64,000 nucleotides of DNA, from contig NZ_CP042429.1 in the NCBI RefSeq assembly GCF_007970465.1, forward strand, positions 1,736,001-1,800,000, in the 5' to 3' direction. Of the stretch, positions 35,203-43,935 are shown one piece after another. Each line of letters opens with the position of its first letter. Position 1 is the first letter of the stretch. The DNA is from Corynebacterium nuruki S6-4 (GTDB lineage Bacteria > Actinomycetota > Actinomycetes > Mycobacteriales > Mycobacteriaceae). Position numbers and translations under genes: made by a program. Below the pieces are notes generated by a model. It searched no databases, had not been told where the DNA came from, and worked only from the letters and a program-made list of their open reading frames with translations.

Positions 35203-36252
35203 TTACTTCGCTTTCTGGGCGGCCTGGTCCAGGACGTCGACGTACCGGTCGAGGATGTACGGCAGGCCCAGCGGGGTCGGGTTGGCGGCGGTGCCGAGCT
35301 CGTCGTCGCCGAGGAGGACGACCGCGTCGTTCTTGATCGCGGGGATCTGGCCGAGTACCGGGTCCTTCCTGATGGTGTCCAGCATGGCCTTGTCGCCGTA
35401 GGTGACGATGATGTCGACGTCGGAGAGCGTGTCGGTCTGCTCGGCGCTGATCTTGCCGGAGAACTCGTCGTGCTCCTCACCGAACTTCCGGATCTCGTCG
35501 GGGACGCCCATTCCCAGGTCCTCGAAGAACTGCGGGCGGGTGTCGTGGGTGGTGTAGAAGGAGACCTGGCTCAGGTCGCTGGGGTCGACGTGGGTGAGGA
35601 ACATCGTCTTTTTACCCTTGATGTCCGGGTGCGCGTCGGCGGCCGCGGAGATCCGCTTCTCGAGGTCGGCGATGAGATCCTTGCCCTCCTGCTCCTTGCC
35701 GATGGCCTTGGACTCGATCTCGATGTTCTCGCGCCACGGGGTGCCCCAGGCGGTCTGGCCCTTCGGGAAGGCGACGGTCGGGGCGATCTCGGAGAGCTTG
35801 TCGTACTGTTCCTGGTCGAGTCCGGAGTAGCCGGCGAGGATGACGTCGGGCTTCGTGTCGGAGACGGCCTCGTAGTCGATGCCGTCGGTCTCGTCGAACA
35901 GGACCGGCGCCTTGTCACCGGTGGCGCCCAGGTCGTCGAGCTTGTCCTGCACCCAGGGCAGGATGTCGGAGCCGCCGAAGTTGGCCTTGGCCATGCCGAC
36001 CGGGACCACGCCGAGGGCGAGCGGGACTTCCTGGTTCTCGAAGTTGACGGTGGCGACGCGCTCGGGGTCGGCCGGGATCTCGGTTGTGCCGAAGGCATGC
36101 TCGACGGTGATGTCGCCGCCGTCGGAGCTGTCGTCGGAGGAGCAGGCCGCCAACGTCAGACCGAGGACGGCGGCGATGAGCAGCGCAAGCGGGCGGAGCA
36201 GCCGCTGCAGCGGGCCGGAGACCGGCCGGGCGGAGGTGCGGGCAGTGGACAT
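35203..36252 (-). CDS. Iron-siderophore binding lipoprotein
   Basis: 349 residues. Lipobox LTLAAC (cysteine near 37), then a type III periplasmic-binding fold: VEHAFGTTEIPADPERVATV, DVILAGYSGLDQEQYDKLSEIAPTVAF, GDDELGTAANP. It captures the siderophore at the outer face and passes it to the permease pair encoded next. ATG at 36252 has GAAAGGACC upstream. A DtxR-like box lies about 70 nt upstream, so iron repression is likely. Confidence 0.93.
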   Translation of the reverse strand: MSTARTSARPVSGPLQRLLRPLALLIAAVLGLTLAACSSDDSSDGGDITVEHAFGTTEIPADPERVATVNFENQEVPLALGVVPVGMAKANFGGSDILPWVQDKLDDLGATGDKAPVLFDETDGIDYEAVSDTKPDVILAGYSGLDQEQYDKLSEIAPTVAFPKGQTAWGTPWRENIEIESKAIGKEQEGKDLIADLEKRISAAADAHPDIKGKKTMFLTHVDPSDLSQVSFYTTHDTRPQFFEDLGMGVPDEIRKFGEEHDEFSGKISAEQTDTLSDVDIIVTYGDKAMLDTIRKDPVLGQIPAIKNDAVVLLGDDELGTAANPTPLGLPYILDRYVDVLDQAAQKAK

Positions 36253-36319
36253 GGCGGACGTGGTCCTTTCACGACAGAGCTGCCGGCGAACGTCAGAAGG
36301 CCGGCAGCAGCTTCGGGCT

Positions 36320-36338
36320 TTAGGAATGCCTTACCAAG
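36320..36338 (-). promoter_or_regulatory. DtxR-like iron box upstream of siderophore operon
   Basis: TTAGGAATGCCTTACCAAG on the + strand agrees with the DtxR consensus TTAGGTTAGCCTAACCTAA at 13 of 19 positions, with both half-site cores TTAGG and ACC kept. Position fits the promoter of the binding-protein gene. Confidence 0.6.
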
Positions 36339-36380
36339 TTAGGTCGTCCTGTCCGGCTGCGCAATCACGCAAGAGTGACA

Positions 36381-37181
36381 TCAGCTTTCGTCGATCGGAC
36401 AGGCGTCCCCGATCTCGCGGAACTGTCCGGGCGTCATCCCCGTGACCCGCCGGAACGCCGTGGTGAACGAACTCGCCGAGCAGTACCCCACGCTCCGGGC
36501 CACCTCCGCGACGCTGAGACCGTGACTGAGCATCGCCACCGCGTACTGCGCCCGCGCCGTGGCGATCCACCGGCTGAACCCCAGTCCGGTCTCCGCCTCG
36601 AAGGTCCGGGTGACCGTCCTGGTGCTCACGCCCAGTCGCCGCGCCCAGCCCGCCAGGGTGGTCTGGTCCGCCGGGTTGCGGCGCACCGCCGCCACGACGG
36701 GCGCGATCAGCGGCGAGGTCGGCATCTGCAGGACCAGTTCCCGGTCGGACGGGGTGATCACGTCGAGGACCATCTGCTCGGTGAGGCGGTGGGACGCCGC
36801 GGGGAGGTCGTCGTCGATGAGGCGGACCAGCAGCAGGTGCAGCAGCGGGGTGAGTTCCACCGCCACCGGGCCCGGCGCCAGGGCCGGGGTCTCCAGGGAG
36901 AAGTGCACCGCCCGCTGCCGCGAGCCCGCCGGCGTCCGGCCGGTGTGCGGGGTGCCCGCCGGAATCCACAGTGCGACCCGGCCGGTGACCGTCCAGGCGC
37001 GTCGACCGATGAACGCGGTGCCCGCCCCGGTCTCGTTCCACAGCAGTTCGTGGGTCGGATGGGAGTGCTCCTCCCAGTGGGTGTCCCGGTCGAAGAACTC
37101 GTCGTTGCCGAACGCGAGGACAGGGAAGGTCAGCTCCCCCGCCCCGTACATCGGCAGGCGGCGGGTCTCGGCGGTGTCCAT
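36381..37181 (-). CDS. AraC-family regulator in the siderophore island
   Basis: 266 residues: N-terminal cupin sensor (EEHSHPTHELLW, WIPAGTPHTG) and C-terminal double helix-turn-helix (TTLAGWARRLGVSTRTVTRTFEAETG and SVAEVARSVGYCSASSFTTAFRR). Starts ATG 37181, 7 nt after TAAGGT on the same strand (37189-37194), so probably leaderless. It ends shortly before the siderophore binding-protein promoter. It may sense a siderophore or iron status, as RipA-like regulators do, but the sequence does not prove this. Confidence 0.9.
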   Translation of the reverse strand: MDTAETRRLPMYGAGELTFPVLAFGNDEFFDRDTHWEEHSHPTHELLWNETGAGTAFIGRRAWTVTGRVALWIPAGTPHTGRTPAGSRQRAVHFSLETPALAPGPVAVELTPLLHLLLVRLIDDDLPAASHRLTEQMVLDVITPSDRELVLQMPTSPLIAPVVAAVRRNPADQTTLAGWARRLGVSTRTVTRTFEAETGLGFSRWIATARAQYAVAMLSHGLSVAEVARSVGYCSASSFTTAFRRVTGMTPGQFREIGDACPIDES

Positions 37182-37188
37182 CGGCCCC

Positions 37189-37194
37189 ACCTTA
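37189..37194 (-). promoter_or_regulatory. -10 box for AraC regulator, leaderless arrangement
   Basis: TAAGGT on the minus strand, 7 nt before the ATG at 37181. Confidence 0.5.
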
Positions 37195-37412
37195 GACGGA
37201 CGGGCAATCGGACCGCCATGCCTCACACGTTGCTGAAACCTCACGGATATGGGCAGGACAGTGCCCGTAAAGTCGAGCACGCAGCGCGCCACGACCATCC
37301 TCACCGGGGTTTCCTGCTCGATTCAACGGACCACACACGCCCCCACGCCCCCGGCCATACACGACACAAGAGCGCGCGCCCGTCTCCGGCAACCGGACCC
37401 GATGCGCCCGGG

Positions 37413-38459
37413 TCAGCCCTCCACGAGCAGCTCATGGGAGCGCCGCCGGTCGACCGGGTCGGCGATGAGGTCCTGGACCATGACCTCGGTCGCGCCAGTC
37501 TCCGCCACCATCTGCTCCAGGGTGCCCCGCACCGTCCCGGGTGACCCGGCGACGAACCGGGGCCACCGGCCGTCGACGATGCCGGTCGGCTCATCCCGCT
37601 GTCCCGGCGTCATCTCCGCCAGCGCATCCTCGGGGGCGGGGACGGTGACCAACCCGGCGGCCCGGCCCGCCCGCCCCAGTCGCGCGTAGTAGCCCTTCGC
37701 CGAGGCGACCAGCCGGGCAGCGTCCTCGTCGGTCTCCCCGACTGTCACATTGACGGCGAGCATCGGGGACGCCGTCTCCGGTCCGAACGCAGCGGGCCGG
37801 AACGAGGACCGGTAGGCCGTCAACGCCTCGACCGCCTGCGTCGGGTTGATGAAACCGGCGAAGGTGTAGCCGATACCGAGGGCGCCGGCGAGTCCGGCAC
37901 TGCCCGGGCTGGAGCCGAGCAGCCAGGGCTCCGGACGGGACGGGACCGACGGGATGAGCTGATTGCCGGCGAAGGGGTGACCGTCGGGGAAGGCGTCGAA
38001 CAGCCACGCGATCACCTCTGTGACCTGGGCGCCGTGGTCGACCTGGACCGGGTGCTGCCGGTTGAGCTGCATCGCCAGATCGACGACGGGCCCGCCACCG
38101 GCCCGGCCCATGCCCAGGTCGATACGCCCCGGGGCGAGGGCCTCGAGCTCCTGGTACATCTCGGCGACCTTGAACGGACTGTAGTGGTTCATCAGCACCG
38201 CACCGGACCCCAGGCGGATCCGGGAGGTCCGCTGCGCGGCGGCGGCGATGAGAAGTTCGGGGTGGTGGCTGGCCCCGGACCGGCTGAGGTGGTGTTCGGC
38301 GAACCAGATGCGGTGGTAGCCGTGCTCTTCGGCGTGCACGGCGGTGGCGAGGGCATCGGACAGGGCGTCCGATTCGGTGGTCCCCGGGGCGACGGTCCCG
38401 AGGTCGACGATGGACAGTGGCAGTTCAGTCAGGTCGGGCAGGTCATTCTGTGCAGGCAC
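37413..38459 (-). CDS. LLM-class flavin-dependent oxidoreductase
   Basis: 348-residue TIM-barrel luciferase-like monooxygenase/reductase. Typical words: LSIVDLGTVAPGTT, EEHGYHRIWFAEHH (catalytic-site His pair), RIRLGSGAVLMNHYSP, EALAPGRIDLGMGRAGG and PWLLGSSPGSA. GTG at 38459 is chosen for the strong AAGGAGG 7-8 nt upstream. It is divergent from a siderophore-binding lipoprotein gene and shares its iron-regulated intergenic region; a role in siderophore handling is possible but not shown. Confidence 0.92.
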   Translation of the reverse strand: MPAQNDLPDLTELPLSIVDLGTVAPGTTESDALSDALATAVHAEEHGYHRIWFAEHHLSRSGASHHPELLIAAAAQRTSRIRLGSGAVLMNHYSPFKVAEMYQELEALAPGRIDLGMGRAGGGPVVDLAMQLNRQHPVQVDHGAQVTEVIAWLFDAFPDGHPFAGNQLIPSVPSRPEPWLLGSSPGSAGLAGALGIGYTFAGFINPTQAVEALTAYRSSFRPAAFGPETASPMLAVNVTVGETDEDAARLVASAKGYYARLGRAGRAAGLVTVPAPEDALAEMTPGQRDEPTGIVDGRWPRFVAGSPGTVRGTLEQMVAETGATEVMVQDLIADPVDRRRSHELLVEG

Positions 38460-38559
38460 GGTGAGTCCTCCTTCTGGCGGATGTCTCACCCACCGAGGCT
38501 AGCTGCTCTGTCCGGGGGGCGGGAATGCCCACACTGCAGGTCTTCTGCCTTACGGGTCT

Positions 38560-38578
38560 TTAGGATAGGCTCACCATT
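38560..38578 (+). promoter_or_regulatory. DtxR-like iron box upstream of second binding protein
   Basis: TTAGGATAGGCTCACCATT matches the DtxR consensus at about 13 of 19 positions. It covers a TAGGAT -10 candidate (38561-38566) and ends one base before the ATG at 38580, a location suited to repression. The flavin oxidoreductase is transcribed away from it. Confidence 0.6.
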
Positions 38579-38579
38579 T

Positions 38580-39602
38580 ATGATTTCGACTCCGATATCC
38601 CCGACCCGGCGCGCCGTCACCCGTGCCACCACCGTCCTCGCCGCCCTCAGCCTCACCGGCGGACTGCTCACCGCCTGCGGTGACAGCGACGACAGTGCAG
38701 ACAACGACAGCAACAGCAGCTCCACCGGCGCCGCGGCCACCCCGGTCTCCGTCACCCACGCCATGGGCACGACCGAGATCCCCGCCGACCCGGACAAGAT
38801 CGTCAGCTTCTCCAGCGCCTTCACCGACGCCTTCAGCGCCCTCGGCGACCCGGTGGACGTCGAATTCCGCTCCGACTACTACCACGGCGCCGCGCCCTGG
38901 GAGAACGGCGATTCGGGCGAGGTCGTCAGCTCGCCGACGGCCGGGACCCCCGACGTCGAGAAGATCGCCCAGCAGGATCCGGACGTCATCTTCGCCGGGT
39001 ATGTCCCGGACAAGGCGACCTACGACCGCCTCAACCAGATCGCCCCCACCGTCGCCACCGTCGGCGGCTCCACCCAGACCGATGACTGGCGGGAGGCCAC
39101 GACCATCGCCGGCGAGGTACTCGGCAAGAAGGACGAGGCGGAGAAACTCGTCGCCGACGCCGACAAGGCCATCTCCGACACGACCGCGAAGTACCCGGCC
39201 CTGAAGGGTGCCACCGGCGCCTTCGGCCAGATCAGCGACCGCGGACTCGCCGTGGTCACCGGCGACAAGGACCCCGCCAACCGGTTCCTCACCGACCTCG
39301 GCATCGTCATCCCCGACAACATCAGGGCCGCCAGCCAGGACGGCGCCCGCGCCTTCATCTCCGAGGAGAACACCGACCTGCTGAACACGGACATGCTGTT
39401 CATGTGGCCGGTCGGCGTCCCGGCCTCGGATGTGCCGGCGAAGGTCAAGGGCTGGCAGGATCTCACCGCCGTGAAGGACGGCACCGCCTTCCTCGCCGAC
39501 GACGAGGCCGCCCGCGCGCTCGGGACGCCGACGATCCTGGCGGTCAGGTGGGCGCTGGACAAGCTCGACCCCACCTTCTCCGCGCTGCAGGACGCGAAGT
39601 AA
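38580..39602 (+). CDS. Second iron-siderophore binding lipoprotein
   Basis: 340 residues, lipobox LLTAC (cysteine near 32) after a short signal peptide, then a Ser/Asn/Asp-rich linker and a type III binding fold (VSVTHAMGTTEIPADPDKIVSF, DVIFAGYVPDKATYDRLNQIAPTVATV). The TTEIPADP opening is shared with the binding protein at 35203-36252, suggesting paralogues with different siderophores. It has no permease of its own here and may feed the nearby transporter. No ribosome site; start is within 14 nt of the -10 candidate. Confidence 0.9.
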   Translation: MISTPISPTRRAVTRATTVLAALSLTGGLLTACGDSDDSADNDSNSSSTGAAATPVSVTHAMGTTEIPADPDKIVSFSSAFTDAFSALGDPVDVEFRSDYYHGAAPWENGDSGEVVSSPTAGTPDVEKIAQQDPDVIFAGYVPDKATYDRLNQIAPTVATVGGSTQTDDWREATTIAGEVLGKKDEAEKLVADADKAISDTTAKYPALKGATGAFGQISDRGLAVVTGDKDPANRFLTDLGIVIPDNIRAASQDGARAFISEENTDLLNTDMLFMWPVGVPASDVPAKVKGWQDLTAVKDGTAFLADDEAARALGTPTILAVRWALDKLDPTFSALQDAK

Positions 39603-39610
39603 CTGCAGCG

Positions 39611-40420
39611 CTACCGGCGGCGCATCCGGGCGGCCGTCACCCGGCCGATCAGGCGCACGACCAGCAGATAGGGGATCCGGGTGAACCGCTTCGAGTACCA
39701 GGAGAACACCGCCACCGCGTCCGGGGTGATGACCACCCGGCGCGCCTCGATCCCCTTCACCGCCCGGCGGGCGATCGTCGGCGCGGTCAGCCAGGTGCGA
39801 CCGAGCAGGATCCGGGCGAAGGCGTCCGCCGCAGCGTCGTCACCGGTGAGCGAGTCGGCGAGACCGGAGCGGAAGAACTGGGGGCAGATCACCGAGGTGG
39901 TGATGCCGTCGGCGCGCAGTTCCGCGTCGAGGGTCTCCCCCAGTGCGACCGTCGCCGCCTTCGTGGCGTTGTAGGTCGCCATCGACGGTGCGTGGACGAG
40001 TCCGGCCAGCGAGGCGGTGAGCACGACCCGGCCACCCCGGCCGAGCTTCGGCACCATGGCCCGGACGCCCCGGACCGCGCCGAGGACGTTGATGTCCAGG
40101 GCCTGCTGCCAGGTCGCCACCGAGGTCTCGGTCACCCGGCCGCCGACGGCGATGCCGGCGTTGCTCACCAGGATGTCGAGCCGGTCGGTCTCCGCCGCGA
40201 CGGCGGCCCAGTCGTCCTCACTGGTGACGTCGAGCCGACGGTAGGACCAGTCGCCGCCCAGTGCGGTGACCGTCTCCGGGGCCTCGTCGTGGAGGTCGGT
40301 GAGGGTCACCCGGTCCCCCTTGGCCAGGAACTCCGTGGCGAGGGCGAGACCCAGTCCGGACGCGGCCCCGGTGACGAGCACGTGGCGGGGTCCGGCGGTG
40401 TCGCGGTTGCGGCGCAGCAT
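39611..40420 (-). CDS. Short-chain dehydrogenase/reductase
   Basis: 269 residues, classical SDR. Cofactor loop TGAASGLGLA (residues 17-26), NAGIAVGGR, catalytic Ser in VVLTASLAGL and YNATK (Tyr-x-x-x-Lys). The C-terminal tail (FSWYSKRFTRIPYLLVVRLIGRV) is hydrophobic and basic, as in membrane-associated SDRs. ATG 40420 overlaps the stop of the monooxygenase-hydrolase fusion by one base (TGATG) with GGAGG upstream, so it is cotranslated with it. Likely oxidises or reduces an alcohol/ketone in the same pathway. Confidence 0.92.
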   Translation of the reverse strand: MLRRNRDTAGPRHVLVTGAASGLGLALATEFLAKGDRVTLTDLHDEAPETVTALGGDWSYRRLDVTSEDDWAAVAAETDRLDILVSNAGIAVGGRVTETSVATWQQALDINVLGAVRGVRAMVPKLGRGGRVVLTASLAGLVHAPSMATYNATKAATVALGETLDAELRADGITTSVICPQFFRSGLADSLTGDDAAADAFARILLGRTWLTAPTIARRAVKGIEARRVVITPDAVAVFSWYSKRFTRIPYLLVVRLIGRVTAARMRRR

Positions 40421-42903
40421 CAGTTCGTCACCTCCGCCGCACGGTGGCGGGCGGTCGACTGCCGGCCCGCCTGCTGATCCGCCTGCTGGTCCGCCTGCTC
40501 TTCCCGGGCAGCCCACACCCCGAACAGGAAGCGCTGGTACTGGCCGGCGAACTCGACCGGGTAGTCGAGCTGCGGCATGTGGCCGCTGCCCTCGACGACG
40601 ACGGCCTCCTCCACCTCGATCTTGGCCAGGGCCGACCGGAAGTCCCGGTAGGGCAGGATCATGTCCCGGTCACCCCAGACCACCATGACCGGGATCCGGC
40701 CACCGGCCACGCGGTTGAACCGGTCCAGCAGATCACGGCACCGGTCCTCCCGGATGCCCAGCGGGGTTCCCAGGTGGCGGACCATCCGGTAGTAGGTGCG
40801 GGCACGGCCCGGGTGGGCGGCCACGGTGCCGGCGACGGCGAGACGCCGGGCGGTCACCGAGCCGCGGCGCCGCAGGATGACGTGCTCCACCGGCTGATAG
40901 ACCGCCCGCAGCCGGGTGGTGGCCGCGTTGAGCAGGCCGAGTCCGGGGACGGCGAGCAGGCGCAGCAGCGGGGTCACCCCGGTACCGAATCCGGCCGAGT
41001 CGACCAGGGCCACGCTGGCGACCTCATCGGGACGCTGCGCCGTCATCTCCATCGACAGGGCCCCGCCGAGCGAGTTGCCGACCAGGTGGACGGCGGTCTC
41101 ACCCAGGGCGTCCAGCGTCTTCCAGAGCAGCGCGGCGGTGTCGGGGACGGTGACCCGGTCCGCCGGGTCGCTGAGGCCGAAGCCGGGGATGTCGACGGCG
41201 ATCCAGCGGGTCTCGTCGCCGAGCAGGGCCGCCTGATCGTCCCAGTCCTCCAGCGAGCGGCCGATGCCGTGGATCATCACCACGGCCCCGGTGCCGGGCG
41301 TGCCGGTGCCGCCGCACCGGACGCGGATCCGCTTCCCGTCGACGGTGACGGTCCGGGTGTCCGGCAGGCCGGTCAGGTCCGTCTCCCGGTAGGGGCCGTC
41401 GGCCCGCACGACCTGCACGGCAGGGGCAGCCGAGCCGGTGGCGCCGGCCAGGGCAAGTGCCCGGTCGCCGACGGCCATGTCCTCGGTCTGGTCGCCGCGG
41501 GCGAGTTCCGGGAGTTCCGAGAGGTAGTTCTGGGTGTAGCGCCACGGGGAGCTCTCACCCTGGGTCGGGAACTGTCCGATACCGCGTCTGACGTAACCGG
41601 CCTCGAAGTCGAGGAGGGGCAGGTCGTGCCGGCCGGCCGGCTGCACCGGGGCGTAGAAGTCCTCACCGCGCTTCCACAGCCGGACCATGTAGCGGGAGAC
41701 CATGTCCGCGCGCAGTGTCCAGGAGGCGTTGATGTAGCCGACGGTGAAGCTGAAGTTCGGCAGACCGGCGAGCATGATCCCCCGGTAGAACACCTGGTCC
41801 GGGAGGTCCAGCGGGGTGCCGTCGACGCTCAGCGTGCCGCCGCCGAACGCCTGCATCTCCAGCCCGGTGGCCGTGACGATGATGTCGGCGGGGAGGGTCT
41901 CCCCCGAGCTCACCCGGACGCCGTCGGCGGTGAACCGGTCGATGGTGTCCGTCACGACGGTCGCGGTGCGCTGCAGGGCGGTGAAGATGTCGCCGCCGGG
42001 GGCCTTGCACACCCGCTGGTCCCACGGCCGGTAGGTCGGGGTGAAGTGCTCGTCGATCTGGTCGGTGGACAGGTAGGGGCGCTGCAGGGTCCGCAGTGCC
42101 TTCCGGAAGAGCCACGGGGCGTGCTGCGCGACGGCGTACTGGGCCATGTCGCGGGTCGCGTGGTTCAGCCGCGCCACCCGGTGGGCGGCCTTCGCCGGCA
42201 GCAGCCGCTTCCAGACGGCGCTGATGACGTCAACCTCGGGCAACGGGGCGACGAAGCTGGGGCTGCGCTGCAGCATGGTGACGGTCGCCCCGAGTTTCTC
42301 GAGGGCGGGGACCAGGGTCACCGCGGTGGCCCCGGATCCGATGACCACGATGCGGGCCCCCTTGCAGTCCAGGTCCTCCGGCCACTGCTGCGGGTGGATG
42401 ATCTGTCCGGTGAAGTCCTCCTCACCGGGGAAGTGCGGGCGGTGGCCGCGGTCGTGGGCGTAGTAGCCGGAGGCGTAGTGGACGCGCCGCGCCCAGATGG
42501 TGCGTTCCCCGTCGGCGGTGACGGCGGTGACGGCGTAGAGGTTGCGGTCGGTGCGCCAGTCGGAGTCCCGGATCCAGGAGCCGGGCCGGAACCGGTCGAG
42601 GGCGCCGCAGTCGCGGGCGACGTCCCGGATGTACTCCTTGATGTCGTCCCCCTGTCCGAGGGTGCCCTTGTGCGGCCAGGGGTGGAAGGGGAAGCCGAAG
42701 GTGGCCATGTCCGAGTCCGAGCGGATGCCCGGGTAGCGGAAGGTGTGCCAGGTTCCGCCGAGGTCGTCGTGGGTGTCGTGGATCTCCCACGACCAGTCGG
42801 GGAAGTTCTCGTTGACGTGGTGGGCGAGGTCGATGCCGGAGAGTCCGGCGCCGACGATGAGCAGGTCGAGCGGATGCTCCTGCGTTCCGGTGGATGTGGT
42901 CAT
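40420..42903 (-). CDS. Baeyer-Villiger monooxygenase fused to alpha/beta hydrolase
   Basis: 827 residues. N-terminal flavin monooxygenase: FAD motif GAGLSG (18-23), Baeyer-Villiger fingerprint FTGQIIHPQQWP (164-175), NADPH motif GSGATA (189-194), ending about residue 490. From about 540 an alpha/beta hydrolase: MIHGIGRSLEDWD, nucleophile Ser611 in GNSLGG, Asp in WGDRDMILP, His in GSGHMPQLD. One chain could insert oxygen next to a ketone and hydrolyse the ester formed. The C-terminal tail has Q-Q-A-D repeats. ATG 42903 follows TATTCT by 6 nt (leaderless). It heads a two-gene operon with the SDR. Confidence 0.93.
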   Translation of the reverse strand: MTTSTGTQEHPLDLLIVGAGLSGIDLAHHVNENFPDWSWEIHDTHDDLGGTWHTFRYPGIRSDSDMATFGFPFHPWPHKGTLGQGDDIKEYIRDVARDCGALDRFRPGSWIRDSDWRTDRNLYAVTAVTADGERTIWARRVHYASGYYAHDRGHRPHFPGEEDFTGQIIHPQQWPEDLDCKGARIVVIGSGATAVTLVPALEKLGATVTMLQRSPSFVAPLPEVDVISAVWKRLLPAKAAHRVARLNHATRDMAQYAVAQHAPWLFRKALRTLQRPYLSTDQIDEHFTPTYRPWDQRVCKAPGGDIFTALQRTATVVTDTIDRFTADGVRVSSGETLPADIIVTATGLEMQAFGGGTLSVDGTPLDLPDQVFYRGIMLAGLPNFSFTVGYINASWTLRADMVSRYMVRLWKRGEDFYAPVQPAGRHDLPLLDFEAGYVRRGIGQFPTQGESSPWRYTQNYLSELPELARGDQTEDMAVGDRALALAGATGSAAPAVQVVRADGPYRETDLTGLPDTRTVTVDGKRIRVRCGGTGTPGTGAVVMIHGIGRSLEDWDDQAALLGDETRWIAVDIPGFGLSDPADRVTVPDTAALLWKTLDALGETAVHLVGNSLGGALSMEMTAQRPDEVASVALVDSAGFGTGVTPLLRLLAVPGLGLLNAATTRLRAVYQPVEHVILRRRGSVTARRLAVAGTVAAHPGRARTYYRMVRHLGTPLGIREDRCRDLLDRFNRVAGGRIPVMVVWGDRDMILPYRDFRSALAKIEVEEAVVVEGSGHMPQLDYPVEFAGQYQRFLFGVWAAREEQADQQADQQAGRQSTARHRAAEVTN

Positions 42904-43006
42904 GTCGGCAGAATAGTTACGTTTCGACAATATTGTTCCGGAACGGTCATTCCAGTCCATCGGATTTGCGTCCGGCGCCCGCCCGCGCCCGCTACGCTGA
43001 CACTCC
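42904..43006. promoter_or_regulatory. Divergent promoter region, monooxygenase and crotonase
   Basis: Minus-strand -10 TATTCT (42910-42915) lies 6 nt before the monooxygenase ATG; plus-strand -10 TACGCT (42993-42998) lies 8 nt before the crotonase ATG. Between them are two overlapping perfect palindromes, ACAATATTGT (42927-42936) and GTTCCGGAAC (42935-42944), good operator candidates for the TetR gene at 43936. Confidence 0.55.
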
Positions 43007-43900
43007 ATGAGCACAGCGAGCGCCCCGTCTCCCGCCCCGTCCACCGGCCTGCCCACCCTCACCGTCACCGGCGGTGGCGACAGCACCGCCGGCGACGGCG
43101 ACGCCGGCCCCCGCACCGCCCACGTCCACCTCAACCGGCCGGACAAACTCAACTCGCTGACCCTCCCCGTCCTCGACGAACTCATCAGGATCGCCCACCG
43201 GATCCGGGCGGACCGCACCATCCGCGCCGTGATCATCGCCGGCGAGGGCCGGTCCTTCAGCGCCGGACTCGACTTCGCCTCCGCGATGAAGTCCCCCACC
43301 GCACTCGGTGCCGCGTTCCTGCCGCGGCCGTGGCGGGGCACCAACACCTTCCAGGAGGCGTGCTGGGCGTTCCGGCGGCTCCCCGTCCCGGTCATCGCGG
43401 TCGTCCACGGCCACTGCTACGGCGGCGGGCTGCAGCTGGCCCTCGCCGCCGACTGGCGCATCACCACCGCGGACGCCGAGTGGAGCATCCTCGAGGCAAA
43501 GTGGGGTCTCATCCCCGACATGTCCGGCATGCAGTCCCTGTCCCAGCAGCTGCGCGCCGACGTGCTCAAGCGGCTCACGATGACCGGCGAGACCTTCGAC
43601 GGTGCCCGCGCGGTGAAGTACGGGGTGGCCAGCGAGGTCGTCGGGTCCGGGGAGAACGGCCGGAAGGCCGCCCTCGCCGCCGCGGACGAGCTCGTCGCCC
43701 AGATCGCCGGCCGCTCCCCGGACGCCGCCGCCTACGGCAAGCATCTCGTCGACGAGACCTGGAACCACGGCCCCCGCGCCACCTTCGCCCTGGAGCGGCT
43801 CCGGCAACTGCGGCTGCTCGTGGCGTCCAACACGAAGGCCGCGCAGCGGGCGGCGGCGAAGAAGGTGGCGCCGGTGTTCCGGCGGCGCAACGTGCGGTGA
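43007..43900 (+). CDS. Enoyl-CoA hydratase/isomerase (crotonase) family protein
   Basis: 297 residues. Crotonase oxyanion-hole segments are present: AGEGRSFSAGLDF and GHCYGGGLQLALAADWRI; TADAEWSILEAKWGLIPD follows. The acidic pair used by hydratases is not clear, so isomerase or another crotonase activity is possible. It is divergent from the monooxygenase fusion and precedes a TetR regulator by 35 nt, suggesting a lipid or ketone degradation set. GTP-independent leaderless start from TACGCT at 42993. Confidence 0.87.
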   Translation: MSTASAPSPAPSTGLPTLTVTGGGDSTAGDGDAGPRTAHVHLNRPDKLNSLTLPVLDELIRIAHRIRADRTIRAVIIAGEGRSFSAGLDFASAMKSPTALGAAFLPRPWRGTNTFQEACWAFRRLPVPVIAVVHGHCYGGGLQLALAADWRITTADAEWSILEAKWGLIPDMSGMQSLSQQLRADVLKRLTMTGETFDGARAVKYGVASEVVGSGENGRKAALAAADELVAQIAGRSPDAAAYGKHLVDETWNHGPRATFALERLRQLRLLVASNTKAAQRAAAKKVAPVFRRRNVR

Positions 43901-43921
43901 CCGCACGCGGTTCCGCCCCGC

Positions 43922-43927
43922 TACAAT
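43922..43927 (+). promoter_or_regulatory. -10 box for TetR regulator, leaderless arrangement
   Basis: TACAAT, 8 nt before the ATG at 43936 and just after the crotonase stop; an independent promoter within the gene pair. Confidence 0.55.
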
Positions 43928-43935
43928 CGCAGTCC

